NCBI GenBank assembly: GCA_003538625.1
Contig: DPRR01000028.1
Span: 248,001-312,000 of the forward strand
Source of the DNA: Ignavibacteriales bacterium
GTDB taxonomy: Bacteria; Bacteroidota; Ignavibacteria; Ignavibacteriales; Ignavibacteriaceae
Direction of reading: 5' to 3'
Length of the DNA: 64,000 nucleotides
Under the pieces are notes generated by a model. It was not told the origin of the DNA and did no database searches. It was given only the letters and a program-made list of their open reading frames with translations. Positions within the stretch are counted from its first letter, which is position 1, and each line of letters begins with the position of its first letter. The position numbers and the translations under genes are program-made. Shown piece by piece: positions 53,446 to 63,033 of the stretch.

Positions 53446-55506
53446 ATGTGTGTAAAAAATTACATCTCCCTGTTTTTGATAGTAGTAATTTCATTTACTG
53501 TTAGTGCCCAAAAAAGAGCATTTACAATTGAAGACCTTTATAAAGTAAAAAACGTTGGTTCACCCGTTCTTTCAAACAAAGGAGATAAGATTGCATTTAC
53601 TGTTACCGAATATGATTTGCCGAAAGGTAAAACGATAAACAATATTTTTGTGATGAACACAAATGGTTCTTCATTAGTAAATATATCTGAAAAAATGACC
53701 GGAGCAGATTCTCCGATTTGGTCTTCTAATGATGAACTTTATTTTATGTTTAATGGTCAGGTTTATAAGCATTCATTCGAAACAAATGAAAATACACAAA
53801 TCACAGATTTTTATGCCGGTGTATCCAATCCGGTTTTATCAAACGATGGCAGATATATTGCCTTTACCGCCGAACTTTTTCCTGAGTGCGGAGTTGATGA
53901 CAATTGTAATAAAAGATTAGACGAATCATCTTCTAATGGTCCTGTGCAGGCTTACATTGCAGATGAACTTCTATTCAGGCACTGGACTGAGTACAAAGGA
54001 GAAAAAGAAACATATTTGGTTTTGTATGATATGAATGAAAAAACATATCAAACCATTACTTACAGTGATGTTTTATCCGGCACATATATGCTTGGCGGCG
54101 GACCAAAGTACGCGTTCTCACCGGATAGCAGAGTTTTAAGTTATGTCTCTACTCCTGAAAAGAACATTGCAAATTCTACAAACACTGATATTTATTTGCT
54201 GCCGATGGGCGGTAAAGACGCAGTAAACGTAACCATCGGAAATTCTGCCTGGGATGGTTCCCCGGTTTATTCGCCTGATGGTAAATATATCGCTTATAAA
54301 ACTCAGGTTATCCCGGGATTTGAAGCAGATAGATTTCGGGTTGCTGTTTATAACACACAAACATTACAATCAGAAATTTTAACTGAGAGTTTTGATTATA
54401 CTACAGATAATCTTTGCTGGTCAGCAGATTCAAGATCAATTTATTTTACTGCAGATTACCAGGGATACAATCCTGTTTACAGTGTCGATCTGCAAACAAA
54501 TAACATTTCCAAATTAACTGATGATAAAGCAGTACGCGGCTATCAAACAAGTAAGGATGGTAAAACTCTTTACCTTACTTTTTCAAGTGTAGATAAACCA
54601 ACTGAAATGTTTTCTTACAATGTAAAGGCAGGTGTTTATTCACAAATAACTTTTTATAATAAAAAAATAACAGAAGAAGTTGATTTTCGTCCAGCAGAGC
54701 AAATGTGGGTTGATGGTGCTGACGGTGTTCCCGTTCATGTGTTTATTGTTAAACCTCATGGGTTAAAAGAGTATACAAAGTATCCGCTTATTATTAATGT
54801 ACATGGTGGACCTCAAATGCAATGGATGGATTCTTTCCGCGGTGATTGGCAGGTATATCCCGGCTCGGGTTATGTTGTGGCGTTTTTTAATCCTCATGGT
54901 TCAACTGGATACGGAAGCAAGTACACAGAAGCGATTTCTAAAGATTGGGGCGGAAAAGTATTTGAAGATGTTATGAAGGTTACTGATGCATTAGAAAAAC
55001 TTCCGTACGTTGATGCCGATAGAATTGGTGCAATGGGCTGGTCTTACGGCGGATATATGATGAACTGGTTACAGGGACAAACTAAAAGATTTAAATGTCT
55101 CGCATCTATGATGGGCTTGTTTGATCTTAAATCTATGTGGGGCGCAACGGAAGAATTGTGGTTTGCAAATTGGGATTTGGGTGGACAACCATGGAACTCT
55201 GATATTTATAATAAATTTTCACCATCTAACTTTGTTCAGAATTTTTCAACTCCCGCTCTTATAATTACCGGTGAAAAAGATTACCGGGTGCCCTATACCC
55301 AGAGCATAGAATATTTTAATACTCTTCAATCACTTGGTATAGATAGCCGATTAATAATCTTTAAAAATGATGGGCACTGGCCAAACAATGTTAAATCAAT
55401 GCCTTTATATTATAATGCACATCTGGAGTGGTTTCACAAATATCTTGGTGGTGATCCGGCACCGTATGATTCAAAAGAATTAGTTAAGAATACTGTATTC
55501 AAGTAA
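53446..55506 (+). CDS. S9-family prolyl oligopeptidase-like secreted peptidase
   Basis: This 686-residue protein has a signal peptide, a WD40-like beta-propeller (PD40) part (about 30-420) and a C-terminal peptidase S9 domain. The nucleophile is GWSYGGYM (near 531), the aspartate is in GEKDYRVPY (near 610) and the histidine in NDGHWP (near 643), so the triad is complete. It probably cuts short peptides in the periplasm, like dipeptidyl or acylaminoacyl peptidases. GGAG precedes the ATG; a terminator follows at 55521. Confidence 0.92.
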   Translation: MCVKNYISLFLIVVISFTVSAQKRAFTIEDLYKVKNVGSPVLSNKGDKIAFTVTEYDLPKGKTINNIFVMNTNGSSLVNISEKMTGADSPIWSSNDELYFMFNGQVYKHSFETNENTQITDFYAGVSNPVLSNDGRYIAFTAELFPECGVDDNCNKRLDESSSNGPVQAYIADELLFRHWTEYKGEKETYLVLYDMNEKTYQTITYSDVLSGTYMLGGGPKYAFSPDSRVLSYVSTPEKNIANSTNTDIYLLPMGGKDAVNVTIGNSAWDGSPVYSPDGKYIAYKTQVIPGFEADRFRVAVYNTQTLQSEILTESFDYTTDNLCWSADSRSIYFTADYQGYNPVYSVDLQTNNISKLTDDKAVRGYQTSKDGKTLYLTFSSVDKPTEMFSYNVKAGVYSQITFYNKKITEEVDFRPAEQMWVDGADGVPVHVFIVKPHGLKEYTKYPLIINVHGGPQMQWMDSFRGDWQVYPGSGYVVAFFNPHGSTGYGSKYTEAISKDWGGKVFEDVMKVTDALEKLPYVDADRIGAMGWSYGGYMMNWLQGQTKRFKCLASMMGLFDLKSMWGATEELWFANWDLGGQPWNSDIYNKFSPSNFVQNFSTPALIITGEKDYRVPYTQSIEYFNTLQSLGIDSRLIIFKNDGHWPNNVKSMPLYYNAHLEWFHKYLGGDPAPYDSKELVKNTVFK

Positions 55507-55520
55507 ACTTTATTTTTTGT

Positions 55521-55556
55521 AAAGCGCATTTCACTATTAATAGAACGATGCGCTTT
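55521..55556 (+). terminator. Rho-independent terminator
   Basis: AAAGCGCAT and ATGCGCTTT form a 9-bp stem after the S9 peptidase gene. Confidence 0.75.
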
Positions 55557-55639
55557 ATTTGTGCAAATAAGCCTGATAATTCTTTGTACATTTTTCCCCT
55601 GATTAAAAAAATTACATTACAGGATTATGATAACAAAAA

Positions 55640-55658
55640 AGGCGTCCATAGGACGCCT
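55640..55658 (-). terminator. Rho-independent terminator
   Basis: AGGCGTCC and GGACGCCT form an 8-bp stem with a 3-base loop, and the minus strand continues TTTTTT. It ends the RRM gene at 55685. Confidence 0.88.
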
Positions 55659-55684
55659 CAGGTAAGTCAAATCAGAATTTTAAT

Positions 55685-55936
55685 TTAGCTGCGTGATTTT
55701 GCTTCATTAACAACGATATTTCTTCCTTTTAATTCCGAATCATTTAATGCTTTCATAGCAGTATTTGCTTCGGAGGAGTTCTCCATTTCAACGAAACCGA
55801 ATCCTCTGGATCTTCCAGTATCGCGATCTTTAACAACTTTTGCAGAAACAACACTTCCGTGTCCTTCAAATGCTTCTCTTAATGCTTCGTCGTCAACCGA
55901 CCATGGGAGAGAACCCACAAATAACTTAGTACTCAC
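55685..55936 (-). CDS. Small RRM RNA-binding protein
   Basis: This 83-residue single RRM protein has RNP2 KLFVGSLP and RNP1 RGFGFVEM. It starts with GTG preceded by AGAGG and is very close to the RRM gene at 36015 (same N- and C-terminal residues). It shares that gene's conserved leader hairpin. Such proteins bind RNA, often during cold or stress. Confidence 0.92.
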   Translation of the reverse strand: MSTKLFVGSLPWSVDDEALREAFEGHGSVVSAKVVKDRDTGRSRGFGFVEMENSSEANTAMKALNDSELKGRNIVVNEAKSRS

Positions 55937-55967
55937 TATAGAACCTCTAAAAAATTATAGTAAAAAA

Positions 55968-55989
55968 ATTCCGGTCTATTACCGGAGGG
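55968..55989 (-). promoter_or_regulatory. Conserved RRM-gene leader hairpin, copy 2
   Basis: On the minus strand it reads CCTCCGGTAATAGACCGGAAT. It matches 36295-36315 apart from the loop bases and is at about the same distance from the GTG start. Confidence 0.6.
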
Positions 55990-56240
55990 GCAAAATTACG
56001 ACTAATACCGAGAATAACCTAATTAATTTAATCGAGGGACAATTATGAAAACATATATGCGATTTCTAATTTCACAAATACTTTGTTTTGAATTGGCTTT
56101 TACTCAATTGTTGTTTTCTATCAATTATCTGTATTGCAAATAGTGGATTACTTTAAATAATAATCTCATCAGCGGCAATTGGATTGATAGAAATTGTGGA
56201 TGGAATTTTTATGATGGTCAACGATTATTTAGAAAAACAA

Positions 56241-56276
56241 AGCCGATTTAAACTTCTTTAAAAATCTAAACCGGCT
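56241..56276 (-). terminator. Rho-independent terminator
   Basis: On the minus strand AGCCGGTTTA and TAAATCGGCT pair (one G-T pair), then TTTGTTTTT follows. It ends the glycine-rich RRM gene at 56289. Confidence 0.75.
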
Positions 56277-56288
56277 AATAAGAAATTC

Positions 56289-56615
56289 TTAATATCTGCG
56301 TCTGTTATTTTGACCGCCGCCGCTTCCGCCTGATCTTCCACCGCCGCCGCCATTAAATCTTTTTCTGCTGTCAGTTTTTGGGCGAGCTTCGTTTACCACA
56401 ATTTTCTTTCCCTTAACTTCTTTAGTATTTAAACCGTTAATCGCTTTTTGCGCATCTGCAAGTCCAGGCATTTCAACAAAACCAAATCCCTTTGTCTGCT
56501 GCGTAAACATATCGCGAATAATTTTAACTTCTTTTACTTGCCCGAACTCTGAAAAAAGATTCATAAGATCTTCTTCCTGAACATCGTTTGACAAATTGCC
56601 AACGAAGATATTCAT
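56289..56615 (-). CDS. RRM RNA-binding protein with Gly/Arg-rich tail
   Basis: This 108-residue protein has an RRM domain with RNP2 NIFVGNLS and RNP1 KGFGFVEM, followed by a glycine/arginine-rich tail (GGGGGRSGGSGGGQNNRRRY). The tail is like those of cyanobacterial Rbp and eukaryotic glycine-rich RNA-binding proteins. GGAG precedes the ATG. It is the most distant of the four RRM genes here and lacks their shared leader. Confidence 0.92.
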   Translation of the reverse strand: MNIFVGNLSNDVQEEDLMNLFSEFGQVKEVKIIRDMFTQQTKGFGFVEMPGLADAQKAINGLNTKEVKGKKIVVNEARPKTDSRKRFNGGGGGRSGGSGGGQNNRRRY

Positions 56616-56842
56616 AGTAACTCCTGAAAAATTTTATAAAAATAATTAATAAATTGAGAGTATAGTTGCTATACTTCCCTTTTCCTGTAGATAAAAAATA
56701 GAATGAATAAAATGGAATGTATTCAAATTTTTAAGCAGGCAATTGAAAGATAGTGCTATTAATCTTTGCAAACAACTCAGCAATTAAAACATAATTTTAA
56801 TTTACGCCAATTTGTGAAGATTAAGTATTGTCGATACCTAAA

Positions 56843-59800
56843 CTAGTAGTTCAGAATGGGGCTTAGCCACTTTTCTATTTCTTCCACACTCATCCCTTTT
56901 CTTCGATGGTAGTCTAAAATCTGGTTTTTTTCAATTTTACCAACATTAAAATATCTGGATTCCGAATGCGAGAAATATAAACCGCTTACACTTGCCGCAG
57001 GATACATTGCCATATTTTCTGTCAATATTATGCCTGCATTCCTTTCCGCATCAAGTAAAGAAAAGATAATCGGTTTTTCTGTATGATCCGGTTGGGCAGG
57101 ATAACCCGGCGCAGGGCGAATACCAATATATTTCTCTTTAACAAGTTCTTCGTCAGTTAAGTTTTCATCAGGCGCATATCCCCAATATTCTTTTCTAACA
57201 AGTTTGTGAAGATATTCTGCAAATGCTTCTGCTAACCTATCAGCAAGAGCTTTTGTCATTATACTGTTATAATCATCATGTTCTTTTTCAAACTGTTCAA
57301 CCAGTTTTTCTATTCCTATTCCTGCAGTTACCGCAAACATCCCGATATAATCATTAATACCTGATTCTTTTGGTGCGATAAAATCTGCCAGTGCCAGGTT
57401 TGGTTCGCTTTGTGATTTTTGAATTTGCTGACGCAGACTGTGAAGCACTCTCTTTACACCGCTTCTTGTTTCGTCAGAATAAATTTCAATATCATCACAA
57501 CCAACAGAGTTTGCAGCAAATAATCCGATTACTCCATTTGCGGTGAGTAGTTTTTCAGTAATAATTTTATCGAGAAGATTATTTGCATCATTAAAAAGTT
57601 TTTTTGCTTCCACTCCAACACTTTTATCTTCAAAAATTGCCGGATATTTTCCTTTCAATTCCCAGGTCATAAAAAAAGGAGTCCAGTCAATAAAATCGCG
57701 AAGTGTTTTAAGATTAAAATTATTAAGGACGGTAATTCCCGGTTTATTTGGTTTTTTAATTTGCGTATTATGCCAATCAATTTTTAATTTGTTCTCACGT
57801 GCAACGTCCAGGGGAATATAATTTTTATCGGATTTTCTTTTTGAATAATCATCTCTTAGCTGAGAATATTCATCTTTAAAAGACTGAACATATTTTTTTC
57901 TCTCTTCTTCATTTTCACTTAAAAGATTTGATACAACAGGAACACTTCTCGAAGCATCCAGAACATGTATAACTGCTCCGCTATAATTTGGTGCAATTTT
58001 AACCGCTGTATGAATACGCGAAGTAGTAGCACCTCCAATAAGCAGCGGAAGTTTCATTCCGCGTCGTTCCATTTCCTTTGCAACATGTACCATTTCATCC
58101 AGCGAAGGTGTTATAAGTCCGCTTAATCCAATAACATCAACTTTTTCATCAATTGCGGTTTGCAGAATTTTTTCTGTGTGAACCATTACGCCAAGATCAA
58201 TTACGTTATAATTATTACATCCAAGAACAACTCCCACGATGTTTTTACCAATATCGTGAACATCTCCCTTCACAGTTGCCATCAAAACTTTACCTTGCTC
58301 GCGCGTGCTTTTATTTTTTTCCTTTTCTGCCTCGATATAAGGAATTAAAATTGCAACAGCTTTCTTCATCACTCTTGCACTTTTTACAACCTGCGGAAGA
58401 AACATTTTCCCGGCACCAAATAAATCTCCAACCACATTCATACCGGCCATCAAAGGACCCTCAATAACTTCAATCGGTTGTGGATATTTTTTTCTTGCCT
58501 CTTCAATATCAACATCAATAAAATCAACAAGGCCTCTAACAAGAGCATGCTTTAATCTTTCTTCAACTGGATTGTTTCGCCAATCTTCTTTTTTCTCTTC
58601 TCCGTCTGTGGTGGATTTATCTTTCTTCTTGATCGTTTCTGCAAATTCGATTAATCTTTCAGTTGCATCTGGTCTTCGATTAAGAATTACATCCTCAACT
58701 TTTTCTAAAAGATCTTTCGGGATTTCTTCATATACTTCAAGCTGACCTGCATTAACAATCCCCATGTCCATTCCAGCTTTAATTGCATGAAAAAGAAATG
58801 CTGAATGCATTGCTTCCCGCACAGTATCATTACCACGAAATGAAAACGAAAGATTGCTAACTCCGCCGCTAATTTTTACAAACGGCAGATTTTGTTTTAT
58901 CCATCTTGTTGCTTCAAGATAATCAACAGCATAATTGTTATGTTCTTCAATTCCGGTAGCAATGGCAAGTATGTTTGGATCAAAAATTATATCCTGCGGC
59001 TGGAAACCAATTTCTTCTGTTAAAATTTTATATGCACGGCTGCATATTTCTATTCTTCTCTTAAAAGTATCTGCTTGCCCTTTTTCATCAAACGCCATAA
59101 CAATAACAGCTGCACCGTAGCTTAAAACTTTTCTGGCGTGCTCTCTAAAAACATCTTCACCTTCTTTAAGCGAAATTGAATTTACAATTCCCTTTCCTTG
59201 CAAACATTTCAAGCCCGCTTCAATCACACTCCATTTTGATGAATCAATCATTATCGGAAGCTTTGCAATATCAGGTTCTGCCTCCAGAAGATTAATAAAC
59301 TTAGTCATTACAACTTCGGAATCAAGCATTCCTTCATCCATGTTAATATCTAAAACCTGTGCACCGCCTTCAACCTGATCGCGAGCTACAGAAAGTGCTT
59401 CATCGTAATTGTTTTCTTTAATAAGTCTTGCAAATTTTTTAGAACCGGTAACGTTTGTTCGTTCACCAATATTCATAAAGTTGGAATCCGGACGATACAC
59501 GACCGGTTCAAGCCCGCTTAGTCGCAAATAAGGTTCCTGAATTTTGGGAATTCTTGGTTTGTGGTTCTTTACAATAGTCGCAATTTCTTTTATATGATCT
59601 GGGGTAGTGCCACAGCATCCTCCAACAATATTTACAAATCCACTTACCAGAAAATCTTCGAGCACAGTTGACATTGTCTGCGGAGTTTCATCATACCCGC
59701 CCATCTCATTTGGTAATCCCGCATTTGGATAAACAGATAGAAATTTATCGGATACGTTTGAAAGATCTTCAACAAATGGTCTCATCTGTTTTGCACCAAG

Positions 59801-60547
59801 CGCACAGTTTAATCCAACACTAACAAGATTTTTTGCATGAGAAACTGAAGTTAGAAATGCTTCTGTAGTTTGTCCTGATAACGTTCTTCCGCTTTGATCC
59901 ACGATCGTTCCGGAAATCATGACGGGTACATCAAGCGATCTTTCTGAAAGTAATTTTTCAACGCCAAAGATTGCCGCTTTTGCGTTAAGCGTATCAAAAA
60001 TTGTTTCGATAAGAATTATATCAGCACCGCCATCAATTAACCCGCGAGCTGCATCATAATATGCTGCTGCCACTTCATCAAAAGTTACAGCACGGTAACC
60101 CGGATCATTTACATTTGGAGAAAGTGAAAGTGTTTTATTTGTTGGTCCGAGTGCTCCTGCAACAAATCGTGGTTTATCAGGAAATTTTTTATTGAATTCA
60201 TCAGCAACTTCTTTTGCAATCTTAGCCGATTCAAAATTTATTTCATAAGCAATATCCTGCAAAAGATAATCTGCCTGAGAAATAACATTTGCATTGAATG
60301 TATTCGTTTCAACAATATCTGCACCAGCTGCAAAATATTCTCTGTGTATCCCTTTTATAACGTCCGGTTGTGTTATCGAGAGAAGATCGTTGTTTCCTTT
60401 AAGATCGTGCGGATAGTTTTTAAATCGCTCACCACGAAAATCCTTTTCGGTTAATTTGTGACGCTGAATCATGGTACCCATTGCGCCATCTATAACAAGT
60501 ATTTTTTCTGATAATAAATTTTTGAAATCTTTAACTGTTGTTTTCAT
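56843..60547 (-). CDS. metH: Cobalamin-dependent methionine synthase
   Basis: This 1234-residue protein has the full length and domain order of MetH. The homocysteine-binding domain carries the zinc cysteines in GGCCGTTPDH (near 309). The folate-binding domain begins with NIGERTNVTGS. The B12 domain carries DVHDIGKNIVG (near 762) with the axial histidine. The AdoMet activation domain ends in IRPAPGYPAQPDH. It transfers a methyl group from 5-methyltetrahydrofolate to homocysteine. GAAGG precedes the ATG. A SAM riboswitch with its own terminator sits directly upstream, so transcription is off when SAM is plentiful. Confidence 0.97.
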   Translation of the reverse strand: MKTTVKDFKNLLSEKILVIDGAMGTMIQRHKLTEKDFRGERFKNYPHDLKGNNDLLSITQPDVIKGIHREYFAAGADIVETNTFNANVISQADYLLQDIAYEINFESAKIAKEVADEFNKKFPDKPRFVAGALGPTNKTLSLSPNVNDPGYRAVTFDEVAAAYYDAARGLIDGGADIILIETIFDTLNAKAAIFGVEKLLSERSLDVPVMISGTIVDQSGRTLSGQTTEAFLTSVSHAKNLVSVGLNCALGAKQMRPFVEDLSNVSDKFLSVYPNAGLPNEMGGYDETPQTMSTVLEDFLVSGFVNIVGGCCGTTPDHIKEIATIVKNHKPRIPKIQEPYLRLSGLEPVVYRPDSNFMNIGERTNVTGSKKFARLIKENNYDEALSVARDQVEGGAQVLDINMDEGMLDSEVVMTKFINLLEAEPDIAKLPIMIDSSKWSVIEAGLKCLQGKGIVNSISLKEGEDVFREHARKVLSYGAAVIVMAFDEKGQADTFKRRIEICSRAYKILTEEIGFQPQDIIFDPNILAIATGIEEHNNYAVDYLEATRWIKQNLPFVKISGGVSNLSFSFRGNDTVREAMHSAFLFHAIKAGMDMGIVNAGQLEVYEEIPKDLLEKVEDVILNRRPDATERLIEFAETIKKKDKSTTDGEEKKEDWRNNPVEERLKHALVRGLVDFIDVDIEEARKKYPQPIEVIEGPLMAGMNVVGDLFGAGKMFLPQVVKSARVMKKAVAILIPYIEAEKEKNKSTREQGKVLMATVKGDVHDIGKNIVGVVLGCNNYNVIDLGVMVHTEKILQTAIDEKVDVIGLSGLITPSLDEMVHVAKEMERRGMKLPLLIGGATTSRIHTAVKIAPNYSGAVIHVLDASRSVPVVSNLLSENEEERKKYVQSFKDEYSQLRDDYSKRKSDKNYIPLDVARENKLKIDWHNTQIKKPNKPGITVLNNFNLKTLRDFIDWTPFFMTWELKGKYPAIFEDKSVGVEAKKLFNDANNLLDKIITEKLLTANGVIGLFAANSVGCDDIEIYSDETRSGVKRVLHSLRQQIQKSQSEPNLALADFIAPKESGINDYIGMFAVTAGIGIEKLVEQFEKEHDDYNSIMTKALADRLAEAFAEYLHKLVRKEYWGYAPDENLTDEELVKEKYIGIRPAPGYPAQPDHTEKPIIFSLLDAERNAGIILTENMAMYPAASVSGLYFSHSESRYFNVGKIEKNQILDYHRRKGMSVEEIEKWLSPILNY

Positions 60548-60570
60548 ACTGCCTTCTTTAAAATTAAAAA

Positions 60571-60595
60571 ACCTCTATCAATGAAATGAAGAGGT
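60571..60595 (-). terminator. Riboswitch-controlled terminator before metH
   Basis: On the minus strand ACCTCT and AGAGGT form a stem followed by TTTTTTAATTTT. A 13-base stretch inside it (60580-60592) can instead pair with the 3-prime P1 strand at 60608-60620, giving the antiterminator. Confidence 0.8.
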
Positions 60596-60614
60596 ATAAA
60601 AACTCAATCTTCAT

Positions 60615-60726
60615 CTCATCTTTCCCCAAAATAAATCGGGGCAGGATTTAGCACCCGACGTCCCGATTATATCGGACCGGCTGCTACGGCATCAGCGGGC
60701 CTGTTCCCTCTGCCGTTCTTGATAAG
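60615..60726 (-). ncRNA. SAM-I (S-box) riboswitch upstream of metH
   Basis: On the minus strand the leader shows the S-box core in order: CTTATCAAGA, GGCAGAGGGAACAGGCCCG, CTGATGCCGTAGCAGCC, then GGGTGCTAAATCCTGCC, and GATGAG closing P1. The AGGGA, the GATG turn and the GGTGCTAAATCC segment are the conserved SAM-contact and kink-turn parts. It should bind S-adenosylmethionine and lower metH expression. The P1 closing pairs CTTATC and GATGAG match. Confidence 0.92.
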
Positions 60727-60888
60727 AATTATATTTATAAAAGAACTAATAAAATCTGGTGTAAATATATAAATTATAAACTCTTTGTCAATGCGATGCT
60801 CATCAACCCAAAGTGTTACGATGTTATATCTTTAAAACTCAACTAAATATGGCTAAATTACATTCTCTAAAAAGCAAAGGATTTTTTT

Positions 60889-61863
60889 ATGATAGTTGTA
60901 ACCGGCGGTGCGGGATTTATAGGCAGCGCAATTGTCTGGAAATTAAACCAGCAAGGCAAAACCAACATAGTAATTGTTGATGAACTTGGCAAAGATGAAA
61001 AATGGAAAAATCTTGTTGGACTTAAGTACGAAGATTTTGTAAACAAGCTTGAATTTATTGAGCAGATACTTGATGATGTTATTCCCTACAATGTTGAAGC
61101 AATAATTCACATCGGCGCAAACTCATCTACAACAGAAAAAGATGCCGATCACCTGATGGATAATAATTATAACTACACAAAAGAGCTTGCAAAATTTTGC
61201 GTGGAAAAAAATGTAAGATTTATATATGCATCCTCCGCAGCAACTTATGGTGATGGCGCACTTGGATTTGATGACAATGAATCAAAACTTGAAACACTGC
61301 GACCCTTAAATATGTACGGTTATTCAAAACAGCTTTTTGATTTGTGGGCTAAGAGAAACAGCATTTCAGATCAGATTGTTGGAATAAAATATTTTAATGT
61401 TTACGGTCCAAACGAATATCACAAAGGCGATATGCGTTCGGTTGTACACAAAGCATTTGAGCAGGTGCGCGATACTGGAAAAGTCCGATTGTTTAAATCG
61501 CTAAATCCAAAGTATAAAGATGGCGAACAGATGAGAGACTTTGTTTATGTAAAAGACGCTGTTGATATGACCTTGTATTTTCTGGATAACAAAAACAGGA
61601 ATGGAATTTATAATGTTGGTGCAGGCAAAGCAAGAACCTGGAATGATCTTGTTACTGCATTATTTAATGCCGTTGGCAAGCCTGTGAATATTGAGTATAT
61701 CGATTTGCCGCAGCATCTTGCAGAAAAATATCAATACTTTACTGAAGCCAATCTAACTAAAATTAAAAACGCAGGTTATAAACAACCGACAACTTCCCTC
61801 GAAGTCGGGGTAAATGATTATGTTAAAAATTATTTGTTAAAAAATTTATTCTTGGGATATTAA
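60889..61863 (+). CDS. rfaD: ADP-L-glycero-D-manno-heptose 6-epimerase
   Basis: This 324-residue extended SDR begins IVVTGGAGFIGSAIVWKLN and has DELGKDEKWKNLVGLKYED, the RfaD/HldD signature. The catalytic YxxxK appears as YGYSK. The enzyme makes the L,D-heptose precursor for the lipopolysaccharide core. AAAGGA lies just upstream of the ATG. It converges on the acidic protein gene at a terminator. Divergent from metH, it is probably its own transcript. Confidence 0.9.
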   Translation: MIVVTGGAGFIGSAIVWKLNQQGKTNIVIVDELGKDEKWKNLVGLKYEDFVNKLEFIEQILDDVIPYNVEAIIHIGANSSTTEKDADHLMDNNYNYTKELAKFCVEKNVRFIYASSAATYGDGALGFDDNESKLETLRPLNMYGYSKQLFDLWAKRNSISDQIVGIKYFNVYGPNEYHKGDMRSVVHKAFEQVRDTGKVRLFKSLNPKYKDGEQMRDFVYVKDAVDMTLYFLDNKNRNGIYNVGAGKARTWNDLVTALFNAVGKPVNIEYIDLPQHLAEKYQYFTEANLTKIKNAGYKQPTTSLEVGVNDYVKNYLLKNLFLGY

Positions 61864-61871
61864 AGGCAAGA

Positions 61872-61904
61872 GTGTGAGAGATATCTTTTTTATTTCTCTC
61901 ACAC
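61872..61904. terminator. Bidirectional terminator
   Basis: GTGTGAGAGA and TCTCTCACAC form a 10-bp stem between convergent genes at 60889 and 61918. Confidence 0.8.
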
Positions 61905-61917
61905 ATAATTTTAATCC

Positions 61918-62232
61918 TTAATTAAATGGCGGCTCTTCGTCATCGTCGAACAAATCCTCTTCATCTAATTCTTCGATATCAAACTCATCGTCTAAATCGT
62001 CTTTTTTCTTGGGTTCATCATCAAACAAGTCATCCTCGTCCTCATCTTCCTCATCATCATAATAGTCATCTTTTTCTTCTGCATCATCGTCGTCGTCAAA
62101 ATCATCATCGTCGTCTTTTTTCTTTTTCTTGGCGGCAAAAAGAGAATTTGTTTCAAAAATATTTTGATCACTTATTGCAAACGGATTTTCGTTATCCTCT
62201 GGGGTTTGCAAGTCTAACTTATTCTTTTCCAT
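61918..62232 (-). CDS. Highly acidic low-complexity protein
   Basis: This 104-residue protein is mainly Asp and Glu from about residue 36 onward, with a short KKKKK run and scattered Phe and Tyr. No fold is evident and it is probably disordered. GGAG precedes the ATG and the frame is clean, so it is likely expressed. Similar acidic tails occur in metal-, histone-mimic or nucleic-acid-mimic proteins, but no role can be assigned. Note that the opposite strand is also open through this composition. Confidence 0.65.
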   Translation of the reverse strand: MEKNKLDLQTPEDNENPFAISDQNIFETNSLFAAKKKKKDDDDDFDDDDDAEEKDDYYDDEEDEDEDDLFDDEPKKKDDLDDEFDIEELDEEDLFDDDEEPPFN

Positions 62233-62417
62233 TATAAATTTTCTCCGATAAAACTTAATAATTACAGTGTTAATTTATATGAGTATAGTAAATCTGCAAA
62301 TAGAAAAATTAAAATCTTTAAAAAATATTTTCTTGATTTCTTTTGCAAAGAACTTAAATTGTTTTATTATATTTTCCAAGCACTAAAATTTTTCAAACAA
62401 ATTTAATTACACTCTAT

Positions 62418-62882
62418 ATGAAACTTGCAACCCTTTGTTATGTAATTGATAAAAAAAACAACACAACCTTAATGCTTCATCGAGTAAAAAAAGAAAATGA
62501 TTATCACGAAGGTAAATGGAACGGGCTTGGTGGAAAATTTGAACAAGGGGAATCTCCCGAAGAATGTGCTGTAAGAGAAATTGAAGAAGAATGCGGATTA
62601 AAAGTAAACTCTGTAACGATGAAAGGATTTATTACGTTTCCTTTGTTTGATGGCAAAGATGATTGGTATGTGTTTCTTTTTACAGCAGATGAGTTTTATG
62701 GAAAACTAATTGATTCACCTGAGGGAAATCTTGCCTGGATCAAAAATAATAAGTTAACAGAACTAAATCTTTGGGATGGTGATAAAATTTTTATTCCGTG
62801 GTTATTTGAGGAAAAATTTTTTAGCGCAAAGTTTAATTATAATAACGGAAAGTATGTCAGCCACGAAGTTTGCTTTTATTAA
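62418..62882 (+). CDS. NUDIX hydrolase (MutT-like)
   Basis: This 154-residue protein has a complete Nudix box, beginning GGKFEQGESPEECA and ending REIEEECGL, with all catalytic glutamates. It resembles 8-oxo-dGTP or 2-hydroxy-dATP diphosphatases. The start lacks a strong ribosome binding site. Confidence 0.9.
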   Translation: MKLATLCYVIDKKNNTTLMLHRVKKENDYHEGKWNGLGGKFEQGESPEECAVREIEEECGLKVNSVTMKGFITFPLFDGKDDWYVFLFTADEFYGKLIDSPEGNLAWIKNNKLTELNLWDGDKIFIPWLFEEKFFSAKFNYNNGKYVSHEVCFY

Positions 62883-63033
62883 ATACCCACTTAACGATAA
62901 TCAATTGTTGACGATTCACAAACATTCTGGGTCTTTGTATAATCCTTAATTTGTTTTCTCTCTTTAAATATTATTAAGTTTGATTCACCATTAATCTAAC
63001 TTTATTGATTAAATTATTTCAGGGAGAGACAAC

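Larger units (their letters stand above)
55937..56288. other. Intergenic with leader and terminator
   Basis: It holds the RRM leader (55968-55989) and the terminator of the next RRM gene (56241-56276). A 32-codon plus-strand frame from 56045 with GAGGG upstream is too short and compositionally plain to call a gene. Confidence 0.5.

Noticed and set aside
56045..56143. 32-codon plus-strand frame with GAGGG upstream
   Set aside because: Very short, mostly hydrophobic low-information codons and no supporting context, so not called.
61926..62237. Plus-strand 103-residue His/Arg-rich frame
   Set aside because: It is the antisense of the Asp/Glu codons of the acidic protein. It has no ribosome binding site and its composition is a by-product.
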